Part shown: positions 25,264 to 34,542 of the stretch, one piece after another | How the letters are laid out: every line of letters begins with the position of its first letter | Position numbering within the stretch: the stretch's first letter is position 1 | NCBI GenBank assembly: GCA_017410365.1 | Contig: JAFQQY010000050.1 | Location: 54,375 to 118,374, forward strand | Direction of reading: 5' to 3' | DNA from: Prevotella sp. | GTDB lineage: Bacteria; Bacteroidota; Bacteroidia; Bacteroidales; Bacteroidaceae | Length of the DNA stretch: 64,000 nucleotides | Position numbers and translations under genes: made by a program | Notes under the pieces: generated by a model | The model's input: only the letters and a program-made list of their open reading frames with translations | Told to the model about the DNA's origin: nothing | Databases searched by the model: none

Positions 25264-27729
25264 ATGGATAATAAGAATAACGACAAGGCATTCTCTATGA
25301 TTGCCGATATTGATGGCGATTTCTCTGATTTGTCAAACCTCGAGATGCCAGAAACGCTGCCCATACTTCCTGTCAGAAACCTGGTACTGTTCCCCGGAGT
25401 GGTATCACCAATTCTGATTGGCAGAGAGAGCAGCATGAAGCTTATCAAGAAGGCCGACAAGGACAACCTGATAATAGGCATCGTATGCCAGATAGACCCT
25501 GAGATTGACAGTCCTACGATGGAAGACCTCTACCCTGTTGGCGTTTATGCCAAGGTGGTAAAGATACTGACGCTGCCAAACGGCAACATAACTGCCATAG
25601 TGCAAGGACTCGGAAGGCTGATGCTGCACTCTATCATCAGCAACAGGCCTTATCTCGTGGGACACGCAATAACTGCCTACGAAGATCAGCCCAAAAAGAG
25701 GGACAAGGAGTTTGATATGGCCATGGACGGCCTTCGCCAGATAACGAACGACTACATCAAGCTGAACGACGACATACCGGAAGAGGCTACGTTTGCCATC
25801 AAGAACGTAAACAACAACGTGATGGCGCTCAACTTCATCTGCACCAATTTCGTGCTCTCTATAAAAGACAAGATGCAACTGCTGGAGGTGGACAGCATAA
25901 AAGACCGTCTGTTTGAAGCCATGAAGGTGATGAACCGCGAACTATCGCTGCAGACGCTGAAGCAGGACATCAAAAACAAGACGCGCGACGACATTGACGA
26001 GCAGCAGAAGAACTACTTCCTGCAGCAGCAGATAAAGAACCTGCAGGCAGAGATAGGCAACGGCGAGAGCATTCCAGAGAAGCGAGAGCTGATGGAAAAG
26101 GCAAGGAGAAAGAACTGGTCATGGGAAGTTGAGAAGATTTTCTATAAAGAGCTCGACAAGATTGACCAGATGAACCCGCAGAGCCCGGAGTTCAACATTC
26201 AACTCACATACCTGCAGACGCTCGTGGCGCTGCCATGGAACGAATATACCGAAGACGACATGAACCTGAACCGTGCGCAGAAGGTGCTCGACAAAGACCA
26301 CTACGGCATGGAGAAGGTGAAGGAGCGCATACTGGAATACATAGCTGTGCTAAGCCTGAGAGGCGACCTCAAATCGCCAATACTCTGCCTTTACGGTCCT
26401 CCGGGAGTGGGAAAGACAAGTCTCGGAAGAAGCATTGCCGAGGCCATGAAGCGCAAGTACGTGCGCGTGTCGCTGGGCGGACTTCACGACGAGGCCGAGA
26501 TTCGCGGTCATCGCCGCACATACATCGGTGCCATGCCCGGACGCATCATCAAGAGCATACAGAAGGCTGGTTCGGCAAACCCTGTGTTCATTCTCGACGA
26601 GATAGACAAGGTGACGCAGAACACCGTAAACGGCGACCCTGCATCGGCGCTGCTCGAGGTGCTCGACCCTGAGCAGAACACGGCATTCCACGACAACTAC
26701 CTCGACATAGACTTCGATCTGTCGAAGGTGCTGTTCATAGCTACGGCCAACGACCTGAACACCATTCCGCGCCCGCTGCTCGACCGCATGGAGATAATAG
26801 AGGTGAGCGGCTACATCACGGAGGAGAAGATAGAGATTGCCAAGCGCCATCTCATTCCGAAGGAGAAGGACAACACGGGACTTGCCGATGAGAAGAAACT
26901 GAACTTCAACAAGGCTGCCATAGAAAAAGTGATTGAGCAATATACACGCGAGAGCGGCGTAAGACAGTTGGAGAAGCAGCTGAACAAGGCATTCCGCAAA
27001 CTGGCGCTAAAGAAGGCGAAGGAACTGGAACTGCCTTACGCAAAGATTACTCCTATGGAACTGGAAGACCTGCTGGGCAAACCGCCTTTCTATCGCGACA
27101 TCTACCAGGGCAACGCATACGCAGGCGTGGTGACAGGACTGGCATGGACAAGCGTGGGCGGAGAGATTCTGTTCATAGAGACAAGTCTGAGCAAGGGCAA
27201 GGGCTCGAAGCTGACGCTGACGGGTAACCTGGGCGACGTGATGAAGGAGTCGGCAGTACTGGCATTGGAGTATGTGAAGGCGCACGCCGAGACATTGAAC
27301 ATCGACTACCGCATCTTTGACAACTGGAACATACACATACACGTGCCGGAAGGAGCAACGCCAAAGGACGGTCCTTCGGCAGGCATCACCATAGCCACTT
27401 CGATAGCATCGGCACTTACCCAGCGTAAGGTGCGCAAGAACGTGGCTATGACGGGCGAGATAACGCTGCGCGGCAAGGTGCTCCCTGTGGGCGGCATCAA
27501 GGAGAAGATACTGGCAGCCAAGCGTGCCGGCATAACAGACATCATAATGTGCGAGAGCAACCAGAAGGACATCAACGAGATACCAGAGGTTTATCTGCGC
27601 GGCGTAAACTTCCACTATGTGGAGAATGTGCAGGATGTTTGGAAAATAGCTTTGACAGACGAGATTGTGGAGAACCCGCTGAAGTTTGAGATTGAGGAGC
27701 AGGCTATAGACGGTTCTAAGCAGTCCTAG
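25264..27729 (+). CDS. lon: ATP-dependent protease La (Lon)
   Basis: Cytoplasmic AAA+ serine protease degrading misfolded and regulatory proteins. 821 residues from [13 protein letters not shown] substrate-binding domain ([16 protein letters not shown] onward), AAA+ module with Walker [10 protein letters not shown], Walker B FILDEIDK and sensor [10 protein letters not shown], and protease domain with catalytic Ser in [10 protein letters not shown] and Lys in [14 protein letters not shown]. Codon use is GC-rich. It is followed by the unusual CTAGG array. Full length and intact. Confidence 0.96.
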   Translation: MDNKNNDKAFSMIADIDGDFSDLSNLEMPETLPILPVRNLVLFPGVVSPILIGRESSMKLIKKADKDNLIIGIVCQIDPEIDSPTMEDLYPVGVYAKVVKILTLPNGNITAIVQGLGRLMLHSIISNRPYLVGHAITAYEDQPKKRDKEFDMAMDGLRQITNDYIKLNDDIPEEATFAIKNVNNNVMALNFICTNFVLSIKDKMQLLEVDSIKDRLFEAMKVMNRELSLQTLKQDIKNKTRDDIDEQQKNYFLQQQIKNLQAEIGNGESIPEKRELMEKARRKNWSWEVEKIFYKELDKIDQMNPQSPEFNIQLTYLQTLVALPWNEYTEDDMNLNRAQKVLDKDHYGMEKVKERILEYIAVLSLRGDLKSPILCLYGPPGVGKTSLGRSIAEAMKRKYVRVSLGGLHDEAEIRGHRRTYIGAMPGRIIKSIQKAGSANPVFILDEIDKVTQNTVNGDPASALLEVLDPEQNTAFHDNYLDIDFDLSKVLFIATANDLNTIPRPLLDRMEIIEVSGYITEEKIEIAKRHLIPKEKDNTGLADEKKLNFNKAAIEKVIEQYTRESGVRQLEKQLNKAFRKLALKKAKELELPYAKITPMELEDLLGKPPFYRDIYQGNAYAGVVTGLAWTSVGGEILFIETSLSKGKGSKLTLTGNLGDVMKESAVLALEYVKAHAETLNIDYRIFDNWNIHIHVPEGATPKDGPSAGITIATSIASALTQRKVRKNVAMTGEITLRGKVLPVGGIKEKILAAKRAGITDIIMCESNQKDINEIPEVYLRGVNFHYVENVQDVWKIALTDEIVENPLKFEIEEQAIDGSKQS

Positions 27730-27831
27730 GTTTTCCTAGGCTGTTCTAGGGTTTTCCTAGGCTGTTCTAGGCTTTTCCTAGGCTGTTCTAGGCTTTCCTA
27801 GGTTCTCCTAGGTTCTCCTAGGCATTCCTAA
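27724..27831. repeat. 10-bp-period CTAGG array
   Basis: Ten CTAGG cores at 10-11-nt intervals (about 27726, 27736, 27746, 27757, 27767, 27778, 27788, 27798, 27808, 27818), flanked by alternating TTTTC, CTGTT and TTCTC. Most cores sit in the palindrome CCTAGG. It overlaps the last codons of lon and fills the gap to tgt. Confidence 0.9.
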
Positions 27832-27844
27832 AAAAGAAAAAAAA

Positions 27845-28972
27845 ATGAAATTTGAACTACAACATAAAGACCCAGCCTCGAACGCAAGAACAGGCTTGAT
27901 AACCACCGACCACGGACAGATAAAGACTCCGATATTCATGCCGGTGGGAACATGCGGAAGCGTGAAGGGCGTGCATTTCTCGGAACTGAAAGAACAGGTG
28001 GGGGCACAGATTATTCTGGGCAACACCTATCACTTGTATCTGCGACCGGGACTTGACATTCTGAAGCGTGCAGGAGGACTGCATAAGTTTGGCGGATGGG
28101 ACAGACCTATACTCACCGACTCTGGCGGTTTTCAGGTGTTCTCGCTTGCAGGCATAAGAAAACTGAGGGAGGAAGGGTGCGAGTTCCGCTCACACATAGA
28201 CGGTTCGAAGCACATCTTCACACCCGAAAACGTGATGGACACGCAGCGCATAATAGGTGCCGACATCATAATGGCATTTGACGAGTGCCCGCCGGGAAAG
28301 AGCGACTACAACTACGCAAAAAACAGTCTTATGCTTACCCAGCGTTGGCTCGACCGCTGCATCAAGCGATTAGACGAGACAGAACCGCTATACGGACACC
28401 ACCAGAGCCTCTTCCCCATCGTTCAGGGATGCACATACAAAGACCTGAGAACGGAAGCGGCAAAGTTTGTGGCCGACAAGGGTGCCGACGGAAATGCCAT
28501 AGGAGGACTGGCCGTGGGCGAACCGGCAGAGGTTATGTACGAGATGATTGAGGTGGTGAATGAGATTCTGCCAGAGGACAAGCCGAGATACCTCATGGGC
28601 GTGGGCACTCCGCAGAACATACTCGAAGCCATAGAGCGCGGAGTGGATATGTTTGACTGCGTGATGCCTACAAGAAACGGGCGCAACGCCATGCTCTTCA
28701 CCTACGAAGGCACGATGAACATGAGGAACAAGAAGTGGGAAGACGACTTCTCGCCGATAGATCCTGAGGGCTGCGGCGTTGACCTCGTATATACCAAGGC
28801 ATTCCTCCACCATCTGTTCAAGGCACAGGAACTGCTGGCCATGCAGATAGCTAGCATCCACAACCTGCATTTCTACCTCCGTCTGGTGACAGATGCACGA
28901 ATGCACATCGAACAGGGCGACTTCGTACAATGGAAGCGAAGCGTGATTGACAACTTAGGACGCAGACGCTAA
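27845..28972 (+). CDS. tgt: tRNA-guanine transglycosylase
   Basis: Exchanges guanine-34 for preQ1 in GUN-anticodon tRNAs (queuosine pathway). 375 residues: FMPVGTCGSVKG, ILGNTYHLYLRPG, nucleophile/acid-base region LTDSGGFQVFSL, SHIDGSKH, FDCVMPTRNGRNA (catalytic Asp). The C-terminal zinc ligands are replaced: where CxCxxC would be, the sequence reads GCGVDLVYTKAFLHH, so the zinc site seems altered or lost. Directly followed (TAA-ATG) by the permease gene. Confidence 0.93.
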   Translation: MKFELQHKDPASNARTGLITTDHGQIKTPIFMPVGTCGSVKGVHFSELKEQVGAQIILGNTYHLYLRPGLDILKRAGGLHKFGGWDRPILTDSGGFQVFSLAGIRKLREEGCEFRSHIDGSKHIFTPENVMDTQRIIGADIIMAFDECPPGKSDYNYAKNSLMLTQRWLDRCIKRLDETEPLYGHHQSLFPIVQGCTYKDLRTEAAKFVADKGADGNAIGGLAVGEPAEVMYEMIEVVNEILPEDKPRYLMGVGTPQNILEAIERGVDMFDCVMPTRNGRNAMLFTYEGTMNMRNKKWEDDFSPIDPEGCGVDLVYTKAFLHHLFKAQELLAMQIASIHNLHFYLRLVTDARMHIEQGDFVQWKRSVIDNLGRRR

Positions 28973-30172
28973 ATGAAATATAGCAAGACTAAGAAATACT
29001 TCAAGTTGTTGTGCATGCTAAGGTGGCTGCGCAAGAATACCAAGTGGTTGGCAAAGCTGCTCAACTACATTAATCCTTTCAACTACATCAAGAAGATTGA
29101 TAGATATATTATCGGTAAGTTTATCGGAACGTATTTCTACTCAATCATTCTTATCATATCTATATCCATAGTTTTCGACGTAAACGAAAACCTGGCAAAG
29201 TTCACTACCAACAACGCCCCGCTTAGGGCCATCGTGTTTGACTACTATGCCAACTTCGTGCCTTACTTTGCCAATCTGTTCAGCCCGCTGTTCGTCTTCA
29301 TCGCCGTCATATTCTTCACGTCGAAGCTGGCAGGCAACTCAGAGGTGATAGCCATGCTGGCAAGTGGCATGAGCTTCAAGCGACTGATACGCCCATACAT
29401 GATTTCGGCAGCATTCATAGCCGGACTTAACTTCTATCTTGGAGCTTATATCATACCGCAAGGCACGGTGGTGCGCCATAATTTCGAATCGCTATACAAG
29501 AGCAAGAAACGAATAACCACGGCAAGCAACGTGCAGCTGCAAGTGGGCAAAGGTGTCATAGCATACATATCGCAGTACGACGACAAGCACCGTACTGGCT
29601 ACGGATTCTCGCTCGACAAGTTTGAAGACAAGAAACTGGTGAGCCACATGACCGCCAACGTCATCAAGTATGACACAATTTCCGATTCACGCTACCATTG
29701 GAAAGCCATCAACTACAAGATAAGGACTCTGAAGGGCATGCGCGAACAGATAAAATCGGGATTAGAGATAGACACCGTAATCATGATGGAACCGATGGAC
29801 CTCGTGTTCAGCAAGGGACAGCAGGAAACATTTACAAGTCCTGACCTAAAGCGCTACATATCAAAGCAGAAGGACCGCGGTTCGGGCAATGTGGTGCAGT
29901 ATGAGGTGGAATACCACAAGCGCATAGCAAGTTGTTTTGCATCGTTCATCCTTACCATCATCGGTGTAAGTCTTAGCGCGAGAAAGAGAAAGGGCGGCAT
30001 GGGCTTGTATCTAGGCATAGGATTAGCTCTGAGCTTCTCGTATATCCTGTTGCAGACGGTAAGCGCCACCTTTGCCATAAACGCCAACACGCCTCCTATG
30101 GTAGCGGCATGGATACCCAACATACTCTATGCCTTCATAGCATATTTCTGTTATAGAAAAGCACCTAACTAA
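28973..30172 (+). CDS. LptF/LptG-family permease
   Basis: 399-residue inner-membrane protein of the YjgP/YjgQ family, the transmembrane half of the LptBFG ABC exporter that extracts lipopolysaccharide toward the outer membrane. Expected layout: helices near residues 45-70 (YIIGKFIGTYFYSIILIISISIV region), 95-120 and 135-155, a periplasmic beta-jellyroll of about 170 residues, then three helices from about 320. MKYSKTKKYF begins directly after the tgt stop; an alternative Met at residue 15 would shorten it. The companion subunit is not in the window. Confidence 0.88.
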   Translation: MKYSKTKKYFKLLCMLRWLRKNTKWLAKLLNYINPFNYIKKIDRYIIGKFIGTYFYSIILIISISIVFDVNENLAKFTTNNAPLRAIVFDYYANFVPYFANLFSPLFVFIAVIFFTSKLAGNSEVIAMLASGMSFKRLIRPYMISAAFIAGLNFYLGAYIIPQGTVVRHNFESLYKSKKRITTASNVQLQVGKGVIAYISQYDDKHRTGYGFSLDKFEDKKLVSHMTANVIKYDTISDSRYHWKAINYKIRTLKGMREQIKSGLEIDTVIMMEPMDLVFSKGQQETFTSPDLKRYISKQKDRGSGNVVQYEVEYHKRIASCFASFILTIIGVSLSARKRKGGMGLYLGIGLALSFSYILLQTVSATFAINANTPPMVAAWIPNILYAFIAYFCYRKAPN

Positions 30173-30184
30173 GACGAGACAAGC

Positions 30185-31450
30185 ATGAAATTTGAAGATA
30201 CATATCTTAACGACAATATACTGGATGCACTCTATGACATGCGCTTTGAAGATTGTACGCCCATTCAGGAGAGATGCATACCGGAGATTCTTGACTATCA
30301 CGACATTATAGGCGTGGCACAGACGGGAACGGGAAAGACAGCTGCCTATCTGCTGCCGATATTGTCGCTGCTCGACGACGGCGGCTACCCCAAGGATGCC
30401 ATCAACTGCATCATCATGTCGCCCACACGAGAACTAGCTCAGCAGATTGATCAGGCGATGCAAGGCTTCGGCTATTATCTTGAGGGCGTGAGCAGCGTGG
30501 CTGTTTATGGAGGCAACGACGGCAACAGATACGACCAGGAGACGAAAAGCCTGAGAATGGGTGCCGACGTGGTGATTGCCACGCCCGGACGACTGCTCAG
30601 TCATATAAGAACGGGCAACGTAGATTTGAGCAAGGTGAGCTTCTTCGTGTTGGACGAAGCCGACAGAATGCTCGACATGGGATTCTCTGACGATATCCTG
30701 CAGATAGAAAAACTGCTGCCAAAAGACCGCCAGACGATATTATTCTCGGCAACGATGCCCGACAAGATTCAGCAACTGGCAAATACAATACTCAATAATC
30801 CGGTTGAGGTGAAAATTGCCGTGAGCAAACCGGCAGAGAAGATACAGCAGTCGGCTTATGTCTGCTACGAACCTCAGAAGGCAGAGATAATAAAGAAGAT
30901 GTTTCATGCCGACGAACTGAAGCGCGTAATCATTTTCTCAGGCAAGAAAGAGAAGGTTAAGGATATTGCAAGGGAACTGAAACGCATGAACATCAATTGC
31001 GAGCAGATGCACAGCGACCTGACACAACAGGAACGCGACGAAGTGATGTTCTACTTCAAATCGGGAAAGAAAGACGTGCTTGTGGCTACTGACATCGTGG
31101 CACGAGGCATCGACATCGACGACATAAGAGTAGTTATCAACTACGATGTGCCACACGACGCCGAAGATTATGTCCACCGTATAGGAAGAACGGCACGTGC
31201 AGACAGAGACGGCATAGCCATCACTTTAGTAAGTCCTGACGACATGTACCGCTTCGGAATGATAGAGAAATTCCTTGAAAAGAGCATTCTGAAAAACCCA
31301 CTTCCTGAAGGATTGGGCGAGGCTCCTGAATATAAATTCGTGGAGAAGACAAAGAAATCGTATCGCAGATACGGCAAGAGAAAAGGCAACAACAAACCAA
31401 ACAAAAAAGCAAGCAACAAGCGGCACAGAAATACGAGAAAAGGGAACTAA
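30185..31450 (+). CDS. DEAD-box RNA helicase
   Basis: 421 residues. Q motif DCTPIQERCIPEIL, motif I AQTGTGKTAAY, Ia PTRELAQQ, GG and TPGR, motif II VLDEADRMLDMGF, motif III SATMP, IV IIFSGKK, V VATDIVARGIDIDD, VI HRIGRTARA. A basic C-terminal tail (SYRRYGKRKGNNKPNKKASN) resembles RhlE-type RNA-binding tails, so roles in ribosome assembly or mRNA decay are likely. It follows the permease by 12 bp and ends in a good terminator. Confidence 0.93.
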   Translation: MKFEDTYLNDNILDALYDMRFEDCTPIQERCIPEILDYHDIIGVAQTGTGKTAAYLLPILSLLDDGGYPKDAINCIIMSPTRELAQQIDQAMQGFGYYLEGVSSVAVYGGNDGNRYDQETKSLRMGADVVIATPGRLLSHIRTGNVDLSKVSFFVLDEADRMLDMGFSDDILQIEKLLPKDRQTILFSATMPDKIQQLANTILNNPVEVKIAVSKPAEKIQQSAYVCYEPQKAEIIKKMFHADELKRVIIFSGKKEKVKDIARELKRMNINCEQMHSDLTQQERDEVMFYFKSGKKDVLVATDIVARGIDIDDIRVVINYDVPHDAEDYVHRIGRTARADRDGIAITLVSPDDMYRFGMIEKFLEKSILKNPLPEGLGEAPEYKFVEKTKKSYRRYGKRKGNNKPNKKASNKRHRNTRKGN

Positions 31451-31467
31451 CTGATGGTTCCCTTTTG
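31438..31467 (+). terminator. Terminator after the DEAD-box helicase
   Basis: AAAAGGGAAC pairs with GTTCCCTTTT around a 9-nt loop that contains the stop codon. Confidence 0.85.
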
Positions 31468-31471
31468 TGTT

Positions 31472-31556
31472 ATCTCAATATTTGATTTATTTTATTATCT
31501 CAAAGTTGTTTTTTCATTATCTCAAGTTTGTTATTTTAAAAATCTCAAGTTTAAAT
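31472..31556. repeat. Four ATCTCAA-centred repeats
   Basis: ATCTCAA occurs at 31472, 31497, 31519 and 31542 (spacings 25, 22, 23), usually as TTATCTCAAGTTTG. They sit between the helicase terminator and the end of the glucosaminidase gene. Confidence 0.6.
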
Positions 31557-31600
31557 CCTTATTCTGCACAAAGATATTGCCCTTGCTCACCATAATTTAA

Positions 31601-32509
31601 TTATCTAACCCAGAGTACATCGCCTACACGTATCTGATAGTCGGGAGAGAGACGGTTGAGTTTGTACAAACTTTCAAGTCTGATGCCATATTGCTGACTG
31701 ATAAGGTACATCGATTCGCCATTCTTCACGATATGCGGGCGTCCGGCAAACTCCTTCGGTGCCTTCTTCTGCTTCTTCTTTAGATAGATAATGTCGCCCT
31801 TGGCCAGAACTTCGTTGGCATCACGCTCATTAAACTTTGCCAACCTCTTGTAAGAAATGCCTGTCTCTTCGCCCAGCGAGCGGAAAGTATCGCCCTGACG
31901 TGCTATGATGTAGTAGTTGGAGTTGAACGTATAAAGCACATGCAGGTCGTAGTTCTTCGTTGCATGCGAGGTGTGCTGCACCTTATACTTGTCGTATTTC
32001 TTTGCCCTGTCATACTTATTCAGTTCATAACGCTCAATAATGTCTATCAGCTTGTCGGCATACTGAGGATTGGTGGCATAGCCGGCTTTTTTAAGTCCTC
32101 TCGCCCACCCCACATAATCGGTGGTCTTCAACTGGAAAAGGCTTCGGTAACGGCTGCCGGCAATGAGAAAGCGCGAGTGGTCTTCATAGCTCTGTCGGGC
32201 ATTGTCGTAGGCACGAAAACACTCGCCGCGGGCATCATCATCATGGTAGGTTTTCCTGCCTGTCCAACCGTGGCACTTTATGCCGAAATGATTATTGGAA
32301 TAGCGTGCCAGCTGACTCATGCCTGCTCCCGATTCGAAAAGTCCTTGTGCCAGGGTTATGCTTGCCGGTATGCGGTGTTTCTGCATCTGCTCTATCGCAA
32401 TGTCCTTGTATAGTTCGATATACCTTTCATAATCGGCATTTCTGCTCGTCTGGGCAGAAACAGACAACGAAGCAGACAATAATAAACCTATGATATATAT
32501 ACTTTTCAT
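31601..32509 (-). CDS. Exported glucosaminidase with two LysM domains
   Basis: 302 residues, signal peptide MKSIYIIGLLLSASLSVSAQ. Residues about 25-165 form a FlgJ/mannosyl-glycoprotein endo-beta-N-acetylglucosaminidase domain (ASITLAQGLFESGAGMSQLA with the catalytic Glu, NHFGIKCHGWTG, FRAYDNARQSYEDHSRFL). Two LysM modules follow, the second (HIVKNGESMYLISQQYGI) ending at the C terminus. It should cleave peptidoglycan glycans in the periplasm or at the surface. A minus-strand -7 box (32528-32535) lies close upstream, divergent from the cdd promoter. Confidence 0.92.
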   Translation of the reverse strand: MKSIYIIGLLLSASLSVSAQTSRNADYERYIELYKDIAIEQMQKHRIPASITLAQGLFESGAGMSQLARYSNNHFGIKCHGWTGRKTYHDDDARGECFRAYDNARQSYEDHSRFLIAGSRYRSLFQLKTTDYVGWARGLKKAGYATNPQYADKLIDIIERYELNKYDRAKKYDKYKVQHTSHATKNYDLHVLYTFNSNYYIIARQGDTFRSLGEETGISYKRLAKFNERDANEVLAKGDIIYLKKKQKKAPKEFAGRPHIVKNGESMYLISQQYGIRLESLYKLNRLSPDYQIRVGDVLWVR

Positions 32510-32527
32510 ATATTCTGATAATTAATG

Positions 32528-32576
32528 CAAAAATACTCAAAACAATTTACATATTCCATCTTTTTTATTAATTTTG
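32528..32576. promoter_or_regulatory. Divergent promoters of the glucosaminidase gene and cdd
   Basis: Minus-strand TATTTTTG at 32528-32535 serves the glucosaminidase gene (ATG at 32509); plus-strand TAATTTTG at 32569-32576 serves cdd (ATG at 32596). The two boxes are only 33 bp apart, so their -33 elements interleave. Confidence 0.6.
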
Positions 32577-32595
32577 CAATATTAATACTATTATT

Positions 32596-33072
32596 ATGGA
32601 AGATATTGTCATTAAATCGGTAATAAAGGTCTGCAATCGTGAAGAACTGAGTGAGAACGAAAGAAAACTGATTGACTCTGCCATTGAGTCAACAAACAAC
32701 TCCTACTCGCCATACTCACATTTCTCTGTGGGAGCTGCAGTTTTGCTAGATGACGACAATATTGTTCCTGGATGCAACCAAGAGAATGCCGCTTTCGGCG
32801 TTACCATTTGTGCGGAAAGAAGTGCCTTGTTTGCTGCCGGGGCGATGCATCCCGAGAAGAAAGTGGTGGCAATAGCCATTGCGGCACGCGACGAAAACGG
32901 CAACTTGCTTGAACAACCGGTAACTCCATGTGGCAGTTGCCGACAAGCTCTGATTGAAGCCGAAACAAGGTACGGAGGAAAGATAACTATTTTGCTCTAC
33001 GGAACAAATTCCATCTACCGCATAGACGGAATTGCTCAGTTGATGCCGCTTTCCTTCTCTACATACTCGTAG
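32596..33072 (+). CDS. cdd: Cytidine deaminase
   Basis: Zinc enzyme deaminating cytidine and deoxycytidine in pyrimidine salvage. 158 residues: SPYSHFSVGAAVLL, catalytic ICAERSALFAAG (Cys zinc ligand plus Glu) and PCGSCRQAL (two Cys ligands), i.e. the homotetrameric three-cysteine type. The last 37 bp overlap the 3' end of the convergent lipoprotein gene. Confidence 0.95.
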   Translation: MEDIVIKSVIKVCNREELSENERKLIDSAIESTNNSYSPYSHFSVGAAVLLDDDNIVPGCNQENAAFGVTICAERSALFAAGAMHPEKKVVAIAIAARDENGNLLEQPVTPCGSCRQALIEAETRYGGKITILLYGTNSIYRIDGIAQLMPLSFSTYS

Positions 33073-34499
33073 CAACCAACGTCAGGAGTATCTTCCTTGC
33101 GCATTACGCCGTCGCGGTCGAAAGGAAACGATGTAGCCGAGATAGCTTTGTTTCTGGCTGTTGACAAAGAGTCGAGATGGAAATCGTAGACAAGATTATC
33201 TTCATCTATGTTTATGAAGTGCATCTTGCCCTGAACGGAGTCTTCTGCCGTTTCCCATATTACATTTACAAATCGTACCGAGTCTTCAACCACAGGTGTT
33301 CGAAGCAAACTGTTTTGGAAGTGATAGTTGAAGGCAACCGTAGAATCGTTTGTCTCGCCCATGATGACATCATCTGCATAACCTGTAACCAAAGAGTTGT
33401 AGCATTCAAACAGATGCAACGGATAATTGTATTCTCCGTCGTAGTTTGCAAATCGCAAGGCAACACCTCTGTCGGCACTAAACGGATAGAATTGTGCCAA
33501 GGTGGTGTATACCATAAAGGCATTGCCTCCGTAAACGGAGAGACAATCGCCAAGAGTATTGCTTATCTGGCAATTGACAATACTTATATTTGAATTGAAC
33601 GCCTGAACGCCAGGACCTTTACAATTATGTATGGTTACGTTCTCAAGAGAAAGACGCATTCTATTTTGGTCATACCCTACAGAGTCGCATATGATACCAT
33701 AATAACCGCTATGGATATCAGCATTTCTTATTTCATTCTCGAATGAAGAGGAATGGATGCGGATGCCCTTCCACTGGCCGCTTACTCTATCATAAGGAAG
33801 GTAAGGGAACATACGGTCGGTACGGTCGCCACGCATCACCACTTCGCCTTCTGTATTCTGATTTACCAACAGACGGCCAAAGACATCAATACCGGCATCG
33901 GCACCGAAGTAAAGGGTTGTGGGATGGTTGACCGTAAGCGTAGCCAGCGAGTCAACAACAATGCCCTTGCGAATGACGATAGGCTTGCTGCTTTCGATAA
34001 TCATATCGCTCTTGACCACAAGACTATCCATAAGTTGGGCATCCCATGAGAAAGCACGCAGGTTAACCTTCTGCTCAACCCCACTTTCAAGCAAGAAGAG
34101 CAGGTCGTCTTCTAAAAGTACAGGCACGTCCTGTCCGTTGGCGGCACTGGTCAACTCTACGAAAACGCGTATGCTATCGCCATCTCTCACCTCAATATTG
34201 TTAACAAGACTACCCATAGAGTTGTCAAGATAGAATCCGTCAACGTTGACCCTAAAACCTGTCTGGTTGCCTCTTTGCAATCGTGCTTGGTTGATGCGAA
34301 TGCCATCTCCCGAGTTGTTGTACACCCAGAAAGAGTAAGTTGGAGTTGGCACCGTACTGAACACGGTATCCATATTGATTGTATCTTCAGAGAAAGTGAA
34401 GATATTTGACGGACTTACCCCAAAAGAGTCGTTGTCTTCGCATGATGCAAAAGCCACGGAAACTGCCAATATAATATAAAAAAATAGTCGCTTCATCAT
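33036..34499 (-). CDS. Lipoprotein with parallel beta-helix
   Basis: 487 residues from MMKRLFFYIIL with a lipoprotein signal ending VAFASC. The first third is beta-sandwich-like; from about residue 200 there is a right-handed beta-helix typical of surface polysaccharide-binding or lyase-like proteins (GIRIHSSSFENEIRNADIHSG, LENVTIHNCKGPGV, SIVNCQISNTLGDC), and it ends DVGCYEYVEKESGIN. Catalytic residues are not recognisable. It is the last gene of the purA-hisS-acetylesterase run (43-bp gap). The C-terminal 12 codons overlap cdd in the opposite direction. Confidence 0.83.
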   Translation of the reverse strand: MMKRLFFYIILAVSVAFASCEDNDSFGVSPSNIFTFSEDTINMDTVFSTVPTPTYSFWVYNNSGDGIRINQARLQRGNQTGFRVNVDGFYLDNSMGSLVNNIEVRDGDSIRVFVELTSAANGQDVPVLLEDDLLFLLESGVEQKVNLRAFSWDAQLMDSLVVKSDMIIESSKPIVIRKGIVVDSLATLTVNHPTTLYFGADAGIDVFGRLLVNQNTEGEVVMRGDRTDRMFPYLPYDRVSGQWKGIRIHSSSFENEIRNADIHSGYYGIICDSVGYDQNRMRLSLENVTIHNCKGPGVQAFNSNISIVNCQISNTLGDCLSVYGGNAFMVYTTLAQFYPFSADRGVALRFANYDGEYNYPLHLFECYNSLVTGYADDVIMGETNDSTVAFNYHFQNSLLRTPVVEDSVRFVNVIWETAEDSVQGKMHFINIDEDNLVYDFHLDSLSTARNKAISATSFPFDRDGVMRKEDTPDVGCYEYVEKESGIN

Positions 34500-34542
34500 A
34501 ATAGATAAAACGACCATTTATTGTTTTTATTGTGGATATCTG

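Noticed and set aside
27724-27831. Transcription terminator
   Set aside because: CTAGG cores are palindromic but form no single stable hairpin with a T-run.
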